From Dactylis glomerata (lineage: Eukaryota > Streptophyta > Magnoliopsida > Poales > Poaceae), in assembly GCA_007115705.1 (NCBI GenBank), contig QXEO01000531.1, positions 11,368,828 through 11,432,827 of the forward strand: a stretch of DNA of 64,000 bases, in the 5' to 3' direction. Under the pieces are notes generated by a model. The model made no database searches, had not been told where the DNA came from, and was given only the letters and a program-made list of their open reading frames with translations. Each line of letters begins with the position of its first letter. Position 1 is the first letter of the stretch. This document shows, one piece after another, positions 11,349 to 20,520 of this stretch. The position numbers and the translations under genes are program-made.

Positions 11349-11902
11349 TGATATGGGCATGAAGGAGGAGGTGAAGCCCAATTTCAGGACTCCCCTAGGA
11401 TGAGGGAAGCTTAAAGATTGGCACGCCAGGACGACCTACGATATGTAATGATTTAGTCTAAGGTTGTGTTAATAATATATATTTGTGTTCGTGTTATTTC
11501 ATTAGCCAGGTCATGCTATGGGCCACTTAGGGTTATTTATGTTTTGGGTTTGGGCCTGTCCAACCCAATAGTTTTCTGGCAATTTATATAAGGAGGCCAT
11601 CCGTCTAGGGTTTAGGGAAGTTCAGTTGTTTAGTCAAAAACTATCGTGTGCTCTACCGTGTATCATCCCTCCTGGGAAATGGCACTACCGTGTTATCCAA
11701 TATAGATTTCTACGAGGGTTCTTGCATCATCAAGGGTTATCGAGCTGTTGTTTGAGGCGTGGTGATCTTCATCATGTTGCTTGCTGGATTCGTTCCTCTT
11801 CTTCAGGTGACGTTCTTCGTGTTATTGGAAGATTTCTATCCGGGTAGACTCGATGTGAAAAATTGGGACAAAACTCAAGGATCATCAGCTTGATCCTTAT
11901 CA
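11349..11902 (+). mobile_element. G1: 5' LTR, 554 bp
   Basis: Begins TGATATGGGCATGAAGG and ends GATCCTTATCA, matching both LTRs of complete element G2 (556 bp each). It has a TATATAAGG promoter element near 11585 and a GTCTAGGGTTTAGG stretch just after, where transcription probably starts. No 3' partner LTR is present in the window. Confidence 0.85.
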
Positions 11903-12303
11903 TGTCGTATCAGATTACTGGGTTGATCACGGCATCTCTTGGGCTGATTGATCTGTGGATTGTTTGATCTGCGGATTGTTCTTATTCAGGCAGTTTTCAG
12001 ATCGGCTAGTTTGTTCGTCGGAGTTGAGATCGATCTCGTTGCAGATTAGGTTTCAGATTGTCTCTTCATCAAAAGTTTTCAGATCGGCAAGGATCTCTTG
12101 GGCCGATCGATCTGCAGCATGTGGGGATTGTGATGAGGAGTTGCAGATCCGATTGAGGGAAGTCCACGCAGCGCAATTATCCAGATCTGATCGCTGCAGT
12201 ATTAGAAAAAAAACAAGGAATGCTGTGATTCTAGGCTTGCGTTGAGGGACGGAGACCGTCTGGCATCCAGCGACAGCGAGCGCTCGCCCAGCGCCTGTGT
12301 CGC
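11903..12303 (+). mobile_element. G1 leader, left part (before insertion B)
   Basis: Noncoding leader with many GATC-rich short repeats, like the G2 leader at 51163-52035. It ends with GTCGC (12299-12303), the target duplicate of element B, and continues at 19114. Confidence 0.75.
11905..11921 (+). other. G1 primer-binding site (initiator tRNA-Met type, degenerate)
   Basis: TCGTATCAGATTACTGG resembles the complement of the plant initiator tRNA-Met 3' end (TGGTATCAGAGC...). G2 has the better version at 51165. Confidence 0.6.
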
Positions 12304-13930
12304 TGATACGTCTCAAACGTATCTATAATTTTTGATGCTCCATGCTTGTTTTTACACCATTTGCCTATTGTTTCGTTACACTTAGTGGCACTTTTATGCA
12401 TTTTCCGAAACTAACCTATTAGCAAGCGCCACAGTGCCAGTTTCCTGTTTTCTGCTGTTTTTGTGTTTCAGAAGTGATACACAGGAAATATTCTCGGAAT
12501 TGGACAAAACAAGTTCCTGAAGTCTTATTTTTCCCGGAAGCTTCCAGACATCCGAAGAAGAGACGGAGAGGGGCCACCAGGGCCCCACACATAGGGCCGG
12601 CGCGGCCTGGCCCCTGGCCGCGCCACCCCTGTGTGAGGGAGCCTGGCTCCACCTCTGACATCGCCCCTTCGCCTATAAAGACCCCCCGACGAGAAAAACC
12701 TAAGTACCCGATCAGATTTCCAGAATACATCGCGATACGCCGCTGCCGTCGACCCGAAGATCGGGAGGGTCCAGAAGCTCTTCCCGGCACCCTGCCGGAG
12801 AGGGGAATCGCCACCAGAGGTCTTCTTCATCGCCATGCTTGCCTCCGGAGCGATGAGTGAGTAGTCTACCTTGGACTATGGGTCCATAGCAGTAGCTAGA
12901 TGGTTGTCTTCTCCACCATGTGCTTCATGTTTAGATCTCATGAGCTGCCCTACATGATTGAGATCACCGTTATGTAATTCTATGATGTTGGTTTGTTGGG
13001 ATCCGATGAATATTGGTGTTTATGATTAAGTTGCTGTACTGAATTATATCTTTTGTTATCTCTATGTTGTTTATGATCTTGCATGCTCTCCGTTGTTAGT
13101 AGCTATCTTGGCCGAGTAGTTGCTAGTGACTCCAAGAGGGGGTATTTATGCTCGATAGTGGGTTGATGTCTCTATTTCACCTAGGGGAGTGACAGAAACC
13201 TCTAAGGTGGTAGATGTGCTGTTGCTACTAGGGAGAAAACAACATTCATATGCTCAAGGGCATATGCTTTGTTTACATTACACACTTTGCTTAATGCAAT
13301 TATCTGTTGTTTGCAACTTAATACTTCTAGGGTGTTCGGATTGATATCCCCGGGAGTGGATTATTAGTCATAGACGCAGTTGGATGGCGGTCTATGTATT
13401 TTGTTGTAATGCCCAGAGTAAATCTCATAGTGATCTTCTTGACATATCACGTTATCTTTATTCTGTCAATTGCCCAACTGTAATTTGTTTACCCAGCATG
13501 TTATTTTATCTATGGAGAGACACCACTAGTGAACTGTGGACCCCGGTCCTATTTTAATCATATTGCAATCACCTGTTTACTTTTCCCGCACTGTTTACTT
13601 TACTCGCATATACTTTACTGTTTTCCACTCGATACGCTCATAACCTTTGTTTCAAGCAAACCGGTGAGATTGACAACCTCATCGCAAGTTGGGAACAAAG
13701 TATTTGTTTGTGTGTGTGCAGGTTCCACAACACCTTCAGTCGTCACCGTCTCTCCTCTCCTGTTCGATAAACCTTGGTTTCTTAACTGAGGGAAAACTTG
13801 CCGCTACACTCATCATACCTTCCTCTTGGGGTTCCCAACGGGCTGGTCATCACCACGCACAAGGACTTACTGCTCCCACATCAACTACACGCCACAGCTC
13901 TTTTCTGGCGTCATCATCACACGAGTAGCA
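12304..13930 (+). repeat. Element B 5' LTR (1627 bp)
   Basis: Starts TGATACGTCTCAAACG and ends ACGAGTAGCA. The open frames inside it (for example around 12474-12860) straddle the promoter and recur in the other LTR only because the LTRs are near-identical, so they are not called as genes. Confidence 0.93.
12674..12680 (+). promoter_or_regulatory. TATA element of LTR B
   Basis: CGCCTATAAAGACCCC in the GC-rich part of the LTR, the usual place for the gypsy promoter. The same site is at 17857-17863 in the 3' LTR. Equivalents: 36462 and 43475 in C, 55648-55654 and 61001-61007 (minus) in A, 50845 and 54036 in G2. Confidence 0.65.
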
Positions 13931-13940
13931 GCACTTTTTC

Positions 13941-13958
13941 TAGCGCCGTTGCCGGGGA
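13941..13958 (+). other. Element B primer-binding site (tRNA-Asp type)
   Basis: TAGCGCCGTTGCCGGGGA, one mismatch (G to A at position 2) from the tRNA-Asp complement, 10 bases after the LTR. Confidence 0.85.
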
Positions 13959-14127
13959 GGAAGAGAAGACTTCTGCGAGGGGAGTTCTTCGCACACACAT
14001 TCTTTACTTTGTTATTTGTTTTGATTTACTTTATTTTATTTTACCTGCATTGCTTTATATCAAAAACCCAAAAAAAATTAGAATCCTTGGTAGTTGTTTT
14101 TACTTATCTGCTTTTAGTTTTGTTACA

Positions 14128-14823
14128 ATGAGTAATCCTGAAGTAGAAGTTCGTAGTTTCAAGCAACAAGGGGGAGAAAGTTTAAAAGATGCCTGGTACC
14201 GTATTAACAATGCTCATCATAGGTGTACCAAAAAGCACTCCACCACGATCCTCCTTAGAAATTTTTATGTTGATATATCTAGCTGGAATAGGTATGTTCT
14301 TGATACTCTTACAGGAGGTAATTTTCTGGGTACTCCCGCTGGAGAAGCATGCACTATAATTGAAAGTTTAGTGGGAGTAGCACCTATTCATGTTGCCAAA
14401 ACTGAGACCACCTTGGATGAGGTGGTAGAAAAGCTCAGCTCCTTAGAAAAAAGTTTGCCAAGTATCCTAGAAAATGCTAGCCGCGTTAGTGAATTAATAG
14501 GAAATATTGGTAAGAGAATTACCATTTTAGAGGCTAGCACTACTCATGACAATCAAAACTTAAGGATTGGTAAACTAGAGGAGTCTATGGAAACTCTTAG
14601 TTTAATTTTCTCTTCTCTTAAATTTAAGAATGAGAAAGTGTTTGTTGGAAAAGAGCAAAAATTTATGTATGTTCCCAAGGTTTCCGCGCTTAAATCTCAA
14701 CATGTTCTTAAGATTGGTAAGACTCTTAGTTCCACTAAGGGTGACTTGCAGGTTGAATCATCTTCGGGAACCTTCAAAGAGCCTACTAAGGTAACTAGCA
14801 CTTCATCTATTGATATTACTTGA
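14128..14823 (+). CDS. Element B: shortened gag (231 aa) with coiled-coil tail
   Basis: The longer open frame begins inside the LTR. ATG 14128 (MSNPEVEVRSF) is chosen because it lies in the internal region and because element A has a parallel start (MSPEEVIF). Residues 1-90 resemble the C-terminal half of the plant retrotransposon gag domain: GGESLKDAWYRI, LLRNFYVDISSWNR, LDTLTGGNFLGTP. Residues about 95-180 have leucine-rich heptads (LSSLEKSLPSI, RVSELIGNI, LEESMETLSL) and probably form a coiled coil. There is no CCHC knuckle and no protease. The usual gag is two to three times longer, so the N-terminal half and the nucleic-acid-binding end are missing. It may co-assemble with a helper gag. 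That role is inference. Confidence 0.8.
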   Translation: MSNPEVEVRSFKQQGGESLKDAWYRINNAHHRCTKKHSTTILLRNFYVDISSWNRYVLDTLTGGNFLGTPAGEACTIIESLVGVAPIHVAKTETTLDEVVEKLSSLEKSLPSILENASRVSELIGNIGKRITILEASTTHDNQNLRIGKLEESMETLSLIFSSLKFKNEKVFVGKEQKFMYVPKVSALKSQHVLKIGKTLSSTKGDLQVESSSGTFKEPTKVTSTSSIDIT

Positions 14824-14836
14824 TTCGCAATTTTCT

Positions 14837-14886
14837 GCGCCTAGCTCAAAGGCGTTAAAGAAAAGCACTCTTGGGAGATAACCCAA
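14837..14886 (+). ncRNA. Conserved double stem-loop just after the gag stop (element B)
   Basis: Stem 1: GCGCCT-AGCTCAA-AGGCG (14837-14854). Stem 2: TTGGG-AGATAA-CCCAA (14871-14886). The same box follows the coding region of C (40209-40258) and A (58571-58620, minus), and H has the second stem with compensating changes (30191-30208). It starts within about 15 bases of the stop codon in B. It is a structural element in the element RNA, not an independent RNA gene. Confidence 0.7.
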
Positions 14887-15478
14887 TGTTTTCTTTCAGT
14901 ACTTTTTTCTTTTATTTGAGTCTTGGAAGTCATTACTACTGTAATGACCGCTCCTTATCTTGTTTATTTCGTTTTTGTGCCAAGAGAAGCCTCTAATTTG
15001 AGCGAGGTAAAGATTTGGGGATGTTGCTGTCCTAAAACTGTTTTCGGTGCTGCACCGTAAAAATTCGTGAAAATTCTCTGTTTATCTTGTGGACCTGCGA
15101 TTTCTTGTGCATATGCCCCAGGTTATATCCAAACTTTTCTTAGTTGAACACTTTTTGATTTGAGCAACAGAAAATCCCTCAAAAATTCGTCCTTTGTCAG
15201 CTGTTCAGTTTTGACAGATTTCTGCCAATATTTGTTTTTGCCACTTTATCGCTTTCTTTTGAGTTCTTTTTTATCATGGAACTCTTGTGGAAGTTGCTAC
15301 AGTAGTATATACTTTATATGCGGTGGTTTTGGGTTGAAACCTGAAGCTAAAAGAGGTTGAATATATTTTATGCTTACACTAATGTTGCTAATAGAATTGT
15401 GTTTAGTTTTGTATGAAGGAAGTTTTCAAGTGTAGGGATTGGAGAATGATGAGATGAGTTGAAGAATGGACAAAAGCT

Positions 15479-15551
15479 CAAGCTTGGGGATGCCCATGCA
15501 TCACCCCAAGAAATATCCAAGAAGTACAAGCGTCAAAGCTTGGGGATGGCC
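15479..15551 (+). other. Two internal copies of the polypurine-tract sequence (element B)
   Basis: CAAGCTTGGGGATGCC at 15479-15494 and AAAGCTTGGGGATGGCC at 15535-15551, spaced 56 bases, match the terminal tract TAAGCTTGGGGATGCT at 17471-17486. Same pair and spacing in C (40824, 40878) and A (57918-57935, 57974-57992, minus). Confidence 0.75.
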
Positions 15552-16617
15552 CCGAGGCACCCCTTCTTCATCGGCAAAAATCAGGTCACCTTTCAAAACA
15601 CTATATTTTTATTGCTTCATGCACTATGTGTTTTTCTTGGAGCGTCAGTTGTTTTAGTTTTCTTAGGTTGTTTAGTTTGTTTGTTTGCTGCAATAAATGG
15701 TTGGACCCCAACAAAATTTTCCTTTGGAGGAGATGTACTCGTTTTCATTTGCAAAGAACGCTCTAGTTTTCACTCTTATTAAAAATCGAGTGTTCTACTT
15801 TTTCCGCTACTGCTTTTGGTTTTCGTTTTTGCCTTGATTTGCGTTCAGATCTTGTCATATCTTTTCATCAAGGTGTATTTTTGCCTCTGATCTTTATTGG
15901 TTTTCATCAAAAGAGGTGTTTATAAAAATTTCAAATGGTGTTGGAAAAGAGAAAAAGCTTTGTGCAAAATAGTGGTACAAGAAGGAGCTTGTGTAGACTG
16001 CGGCTTAGGCTTTTTCATGTCATGCTTGATGTCTTTTTGATAGTATGCTTAGTGGTTTTGCTGTAGCATGACTTGTCTCAAATAACTGAGATTGCTTAAT
16101 GAGCCTTTGAAAGAATCATGCGTTGTTTTTATTGTATGGAAGCATTATTTTGGTTTTCTCCTTGATGCTTTATTTGGGTTGACTTGGCGCATGCTCACAC
16201 ATGTTAGACTCTTACAAAGTCGCCAATAGCCTTCATGATCATTTAGTTTTTGACTTTTGATGCCATCTTATGCTTCTTTTAATGTCGCTTTGTCGCTTTG
16301 CATGATTATGGCCATTATTGCTCTCTTAGTTGGTCGCTCCCAGTCTTTTGCTAGCCCTCGCCTTGTACTGAGTATGAGCTCTACTCGTGCATCCAACTCC
16401 TAAAAGCCAAAGTTTGCCATTGTGTCCACTATAAATTCCTATGCATGGTATTTGTAAGCCATTCCAAAGTAAAATTTTCATGTGCTACCTTTTAAAAACC
16501 TTCAAAACACTTCTCGTTTTGTGACACTGTTTTCAGCTCATGGGGACGTTGTGGTCGGATTTGCTATCTTCCATATTGCTTATTCCAAAAAAAGAGAGAA
16601 AAAAAGAAAGAAAAAAA

Positions 16618-16707
16618 GGCACTCCTCCAAAGAATGTGAATGTTGGTGGGCACCCGATGGAATCGGTTAGCCATGGTATGTGAAAGGAAAAGGTGGGGAG
16701 GAGTGCC
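16618..16707 (+). ncRNA. 90-nt nested hairpin in the 3' noncoding region (element B)
   Basis: Outer stem GGCACTCCTCC with GGAGGAGTGCC (11 bp). An inner stem, CCGAT-GGA-ATCGG, lies within. Homologous hairpins are at 26948-27036 (F) and 56733-56819 (A, minus), with pairing-preserving changes in the inner stem. It is part of the element RNA. Confidence 0.7.
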
Positions 16708-16930
16708 AAGTTTTATAAAAGAGCACAAAAGTGCCAATCTCTCTCTCAAAAACTTGCTTCATTTTTGTATGGAAGATAGTAAGAACCCCATTGCCAGTCG
16801 TTGACAAAGACAACCACCTCTCAAAATCAAGTTTTAATTCTCTGTTTTACAAATGAAAAGCTCTAGCACATGTTTAAATCACTGCTTCCCTCTGCGAAGG
16901 GCCTTTCTTTTACTTTTATGTTGAGTCACC

Positions 16931-17080
16931 ACCTTCTTTCTTTATGCACCATTAAGAGAGCATAGTTGTCATTCTTAGTGTGATATGCATTGTCCCAAAG
17001 TTCACACCTTCTACCTTTATGCACCGTCTAAGAGAGCATAGTTGTCATTCTGAGTATAATGTGCATTGTCCCAAAGTTTA
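16931..17080 (+). repeat. 75-bp tandem duplication in element B
   Basis: Two units, 16931-17005 and 17006-17080, sharing ACCTTCT, GAGAGCATAGTTGTCATTCT and GCATTGTCCCAAAGTT. C carries a single unit near 42627-42700, so B duplicated it. Confidence 0.8.
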
Positions 17081-17470
17081 TCATTGATTGATTCATGACT
17101 ATGGTTTCACTTGTTCTCAAATTATTTGTATCTAGTCGCCCTCTTAAACTTGAAGGTATCCTATGCATTTATGTTTTGCTCTCTTTGAAGGACAAGCTGA
17201 AAACCATTTGTATGTTTTTCCTTATGATTTGAACACACGTTTGACTTTCATTGTTTCATTATCATGATCTTTTGTTTGTGTTCATTTGCATGTTTACAAC
17301 ATGGTTGCTAAGTTTCTTATTGTCATGATTATATCTTTCATGCCCATGTTTTAAGTTCTATTGATCCCAGCTCACCAATGCTTACATATATGATCAAGAT
17401 TGTGTAGGTGCATGTCACCTCAAAAATTATTCTTTTGTTATCACTTACCTACTCGAGGATGAGCAGGAGT

Positions 17471-17486
17471 TAAGCTTGGGGATGCT
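17471..17486 (+). other. Element B polypurine tract
   Basis: TAAGCTTGGGGATGCT directly abuts the 3' LTR, the plus-strand priming site of LTR retrotransposons. Confidence 0.8.
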
Positions 17487-19113
17487 TGATACGTCTCAAA
17501 CGTATCTATAATTTTTGATGCTCCATGCTTGTTTTTACACCATTTGCCTATTGTTTCGTTACACTTAGTGGCACTTTTATGCATTTTCCGGAACTAACCT
17601 ATTAACAAGCGCCACAGTGCCAGTTTCCTGTTTTCTGCTGTTTTTGTGTTTCAGAAGTGATACACAGGAAATATTCTCGGAATTGGACGAAACAAGTTCC
17701 TGAAGTCTTATTTTTCCCGGAAGCTTCCAGACATCCGAAGGAGAGATGGAGAGGGGCCACCAGGGCCCCACACATAGGGCCGGCGCGGCCTGGCCCCTGG
17801 CCGCGCCACCCCTATGTGAGGGAGCCTGGCTCCACCTCTGACATCGCCCCTTCGCCTATAAAGACCCCCCGACGAGAAAAACCTAAGTACCCGATCAGAT
17901 TTCCAGAATACATCGCGATACGCCGCCGCCGTCGACCCGAAGATCGGGAGGGTCCAGAAGCTCTTCCCGGCACCCTGTCGGAGAGGGGAATCGCCACTGG
18001 AGGTCTTCTTCATCGCCATGCTTGCCTCCGGAGCGATGAGTGAGTAGTCTACCTTGGACTATGGGTCCATAGCAATAGCTAGATGGTTGTCTTCTCCACC
18101 ATGTGCTTCATGTTTAGATCTCATGAGCTGCCCTACATGATTGAGATCACCGTTATGTAATTCTATGATGTTGGTTTGTTGGGATCCGATGAATATTGGT
18201 GTTTATGATTAAGTTGCTGTACTGAATTATATCTTTTGTTATCTCTATGTTGTTTATGATCTTGCATGCTCTCCGTTGTTAGTAGCTATCTTGGCCGAGT
18301 AGTTGCTAGTGACTCTAAGAGGGGGTATTTATGCTCGATAGTGGGTTCATGTCTCTATTTCACTTGGGGGAGTGACAGAAACCTCTAAGGTGGTAGATGT
18401 GCTGTTGCTACTAGGGAGAAAACAACATTCATATGCTCAAGGGCATATGCTTTGTTTACATTACACACTTTGCTTAATGCAATTATCTGTTGTTCGCAAC
18501 TTAATACTTCTAGGGTGTTCGGATTGATATCCCCAGGAGTGGATTATTAGTCATAGATGCAGTTGGATGGCAGTCTATGTATTTTGTTGTAATGCCCAGA
18601 GTAAATCTCATAGTGATCTTCTTGACATATCACGTTATCTTTATTCTATCAATTGCCCAACTGTAATTTGTTTACCCAGCATGTTATTTTATCTATGGAG
18701 AGACACCACTAGTGAACTGTGGACCCCGGTCCTATTTTAATCATATTGCAATCACCTGTTTACTTTTCCCGCACTGTTTACTTTACTCGCATATACTTTA
18801 CTGTTTTCCACTCGATACGCTCATAACCTTTGTTTCAAGCAAACCGGTGAGATTGACAACCTCATCGCAAGTTGGGAACAAAGTATTTGTTTGTGTGTGT
18901 GCAGGTTCCACAACACCTTCAGTCGTCACTGTCTCTCCTCTCCTGTTCGATAAACCTTGGTTTCTTAACTGAGGGAAAACTTGCCGCTACACTCATCATA
19001 CCTTCCTCTTGGGGTTCCCAACGGGCTGGTCATCACCACGCACAAGGACTTACTGCTCCCACGTCAACTACACGCCACAGCTCTTTTCTGGCGTCATCAT
19101 CACATGAGTAGCA
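17487..19113 (+). repeat. Element B 3' LTR (1627 bp)
   Basis: Same length and ends as the 5' LTR, followed by the target duplicate GTCGC at 19114-19118. Confidence 0.93.
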
Positions 19114-19915
19114 GTCGCCTCTCTTGCCGATCGCTGCAAATCCAAAAAAACAGAACGGGTTGACCTAGTCCCGCGCGTGGGTGGCATCGCCTGCCGCTCT
19201 GAGCCCCGCATTCGCTCCGCTGGGATCGATCCCTGTGTCTATCCCCAGTGGGCTAGCCCAACTGGCTGGGATCGATGTAGCCCGTAGGAGCTCGTAGCGT
19301 GATCCGCTAGGTGCTTTGATCGCTGGCCTCGCTAGGACACAAACAATCTCTGTCTTCTAGCGAGACCAGTTCGATCGCCCTACGCCTACTCTTTCAGTCT
19401 GCATCGGCAAGTTCCCTACAAGGATAGAAAACAAAGCTGCAATTTAGTTCCAAATTTTGTGAGGAGACAAGATCGTTTTGGTCTGGAATTGGTGCTTCAT
19501 TTTCAGCAAATCTGCTCAGTTTTCTGTGAATTTCTCTACCGCGATACGTGTTGGTGTTGATTCCCCACAGATATGGTGGTCGAAGTTGTTGAGGCTGCTC
19601 ACACTGGCGGCATGGTTATCCCTTCACCTAGCGATGTTTACAGTGATGTTCTTAACCAGAAAAATGGTGTGACGTGGGATCCGAGTGATATGGGGTGGCC
19701 CAATCTTCTCAGTGAGCGGCGTCAATGATGATGGTGGAGTGGATATAAATTGCGTGAAGCTGACGAACTCTCAATGGCTGCTCCCCTATTGCCAGATGCA
19801 ACAGATCTTCCACCCAATGATATTTGCAACACCACACACTTGTGCTCGCGATCCCGGATCATGAACAGTTTGCAATCTACCAATTCCCAGTGGAACGGCA
19901 GATAACACTTAATTA
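19114..19915 (+). mobile_element. G1 leader and gag start, right part (after insertion B)
   Basis: Resumes after the GTCGC duplicate with the GC-rich leader sequence comparable with 51600-51800 of G2, then a short gag-like frame. It stops at about 19915, where element D sequence begins. No 3' LTR of G1 is seen, so its 3' half is lost or displaced. Confidence 0.65.
19573..19728 (+). pseudogene. G1: short gag-like N-terminus (51 aa)
   Basis: ATG 19573 follows the leader, as in G2. The peptide contains SDVYSDVLNQKNGVTW, weakly similar in spacing to SDVFNDYLDIKKGVLL near the start of the G2 gag. It stops at TGA 19726. Another frame reading NDDGGVDINCVKLTNSQW continues for about 60 codons, so a frameshift is likely. 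Too short for a domain call. Confidence 0.4.
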
Positions 19916-19997
19916 GAGCCGGTAGTTGAATTTTTCTAGCGCAATCACAAATTCAGAGGATTCAAGATGAATTCTTAAAGCAATCCAATCTAGGGGT

Positions 19998-20520
19998 TTA
20001 AAAAAAATGTAGTCCAATCTGAAATAAGGGGGGAAACTGGCTATATGGAGGAGGCAGCCTGGCTGAGTTGGGCTCAGCCCTGGTGCGCCCAGCACACCTA
20101 GCCATGTGGGGCACCTGTGCTGGGCCCCACCTCCTGGTCCTTGACTTCTCCCTGGCGCACGCCTCCCGCTTTCCCCTAGCGCTAGACCCAGAGGTAGTTC
20201 TCTGCCGTCGCAGGGAAAACATGCTGTTTTCTGCCGTGGCTCCTTCTTGCTCTGGCTGCAGCTTTGCCTCTTCTCCTTCAACTCCATAGCCTTCCTCAAA
20301 CCTGATCAAACATAGATGCAAAGATTTAGGTAGTATAAAATTCTCATTAAGTAATATTCCAGAACCAACTAAGAAGGAGTTCACCTGTTGATTTAATAAC
20401 TTGGCTCTAGCTCTTGTAATGGGTCCAATTCTAATCTCATTAGAGTCTTGAATCTTTGCATCATCATCTTCAGTGATTAATGGAAGAATGGTAGAGATGT
20501 CCTCATCATCCTCCCCCCTT
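19998..20520 (-). pseudogene. Element D: polyprotein C-terminal tail in a shifted frame
   Basis: The frame opens around the six-G run near 20513-20518 and contains PITRARAKLLNQQV and NENFILPKSLHLC, parallel to the E tail at 220-583. It continues as a basic, low-complexity stretch to 19998, probably read-through of noncoding or LTR sequence. Confidence 0.55.

Larger units (their letters stand above)
14887..17470 (+). other. Element B 3' noncoding region
   Basis: 2.6 kb with no coding frame of note. It is clearly related to C (40259-43089) and, inverted, to A (56039-58570), and its second half to F (26500-27730). It contains the internal tract pair, the 90-nt hairpin and a 75-bp tandem duplication, annotated separately. 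The remainder shows T-rich, low-coding-potential sequence. Confidence 0.75.
12304..19113 (+). mobile_element. Element B: complete non-autonomous gypsy retrotransposon, 6.8 kb
   Basis: Two LTRs of exactly 1627 bp flank a 3556-bp internal region. The element has a perfect 5-bp target duplicate GTCGC (12299-12303 and 19114-19118), TG...CA ends, a tRNA-Asp PBS and a polypurine tract. By my eye count the LTRs differ at about 23 positions, mostly transitions, so this is the youngest insertion here. Only a short gag is encoded. No protease, RT or integrase fits, and 14824-17470 is noncoding with conserved stem-loops. It sits inside the G1 leader. Confidence 0.93.

Noticed and set aside
12474..12860. 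128-codon frame repeated at 17657-18043
   Set aside because: Sits over the TATA element of both B LTRs; it duplicates with the LTR and crosses the probable transcription start.
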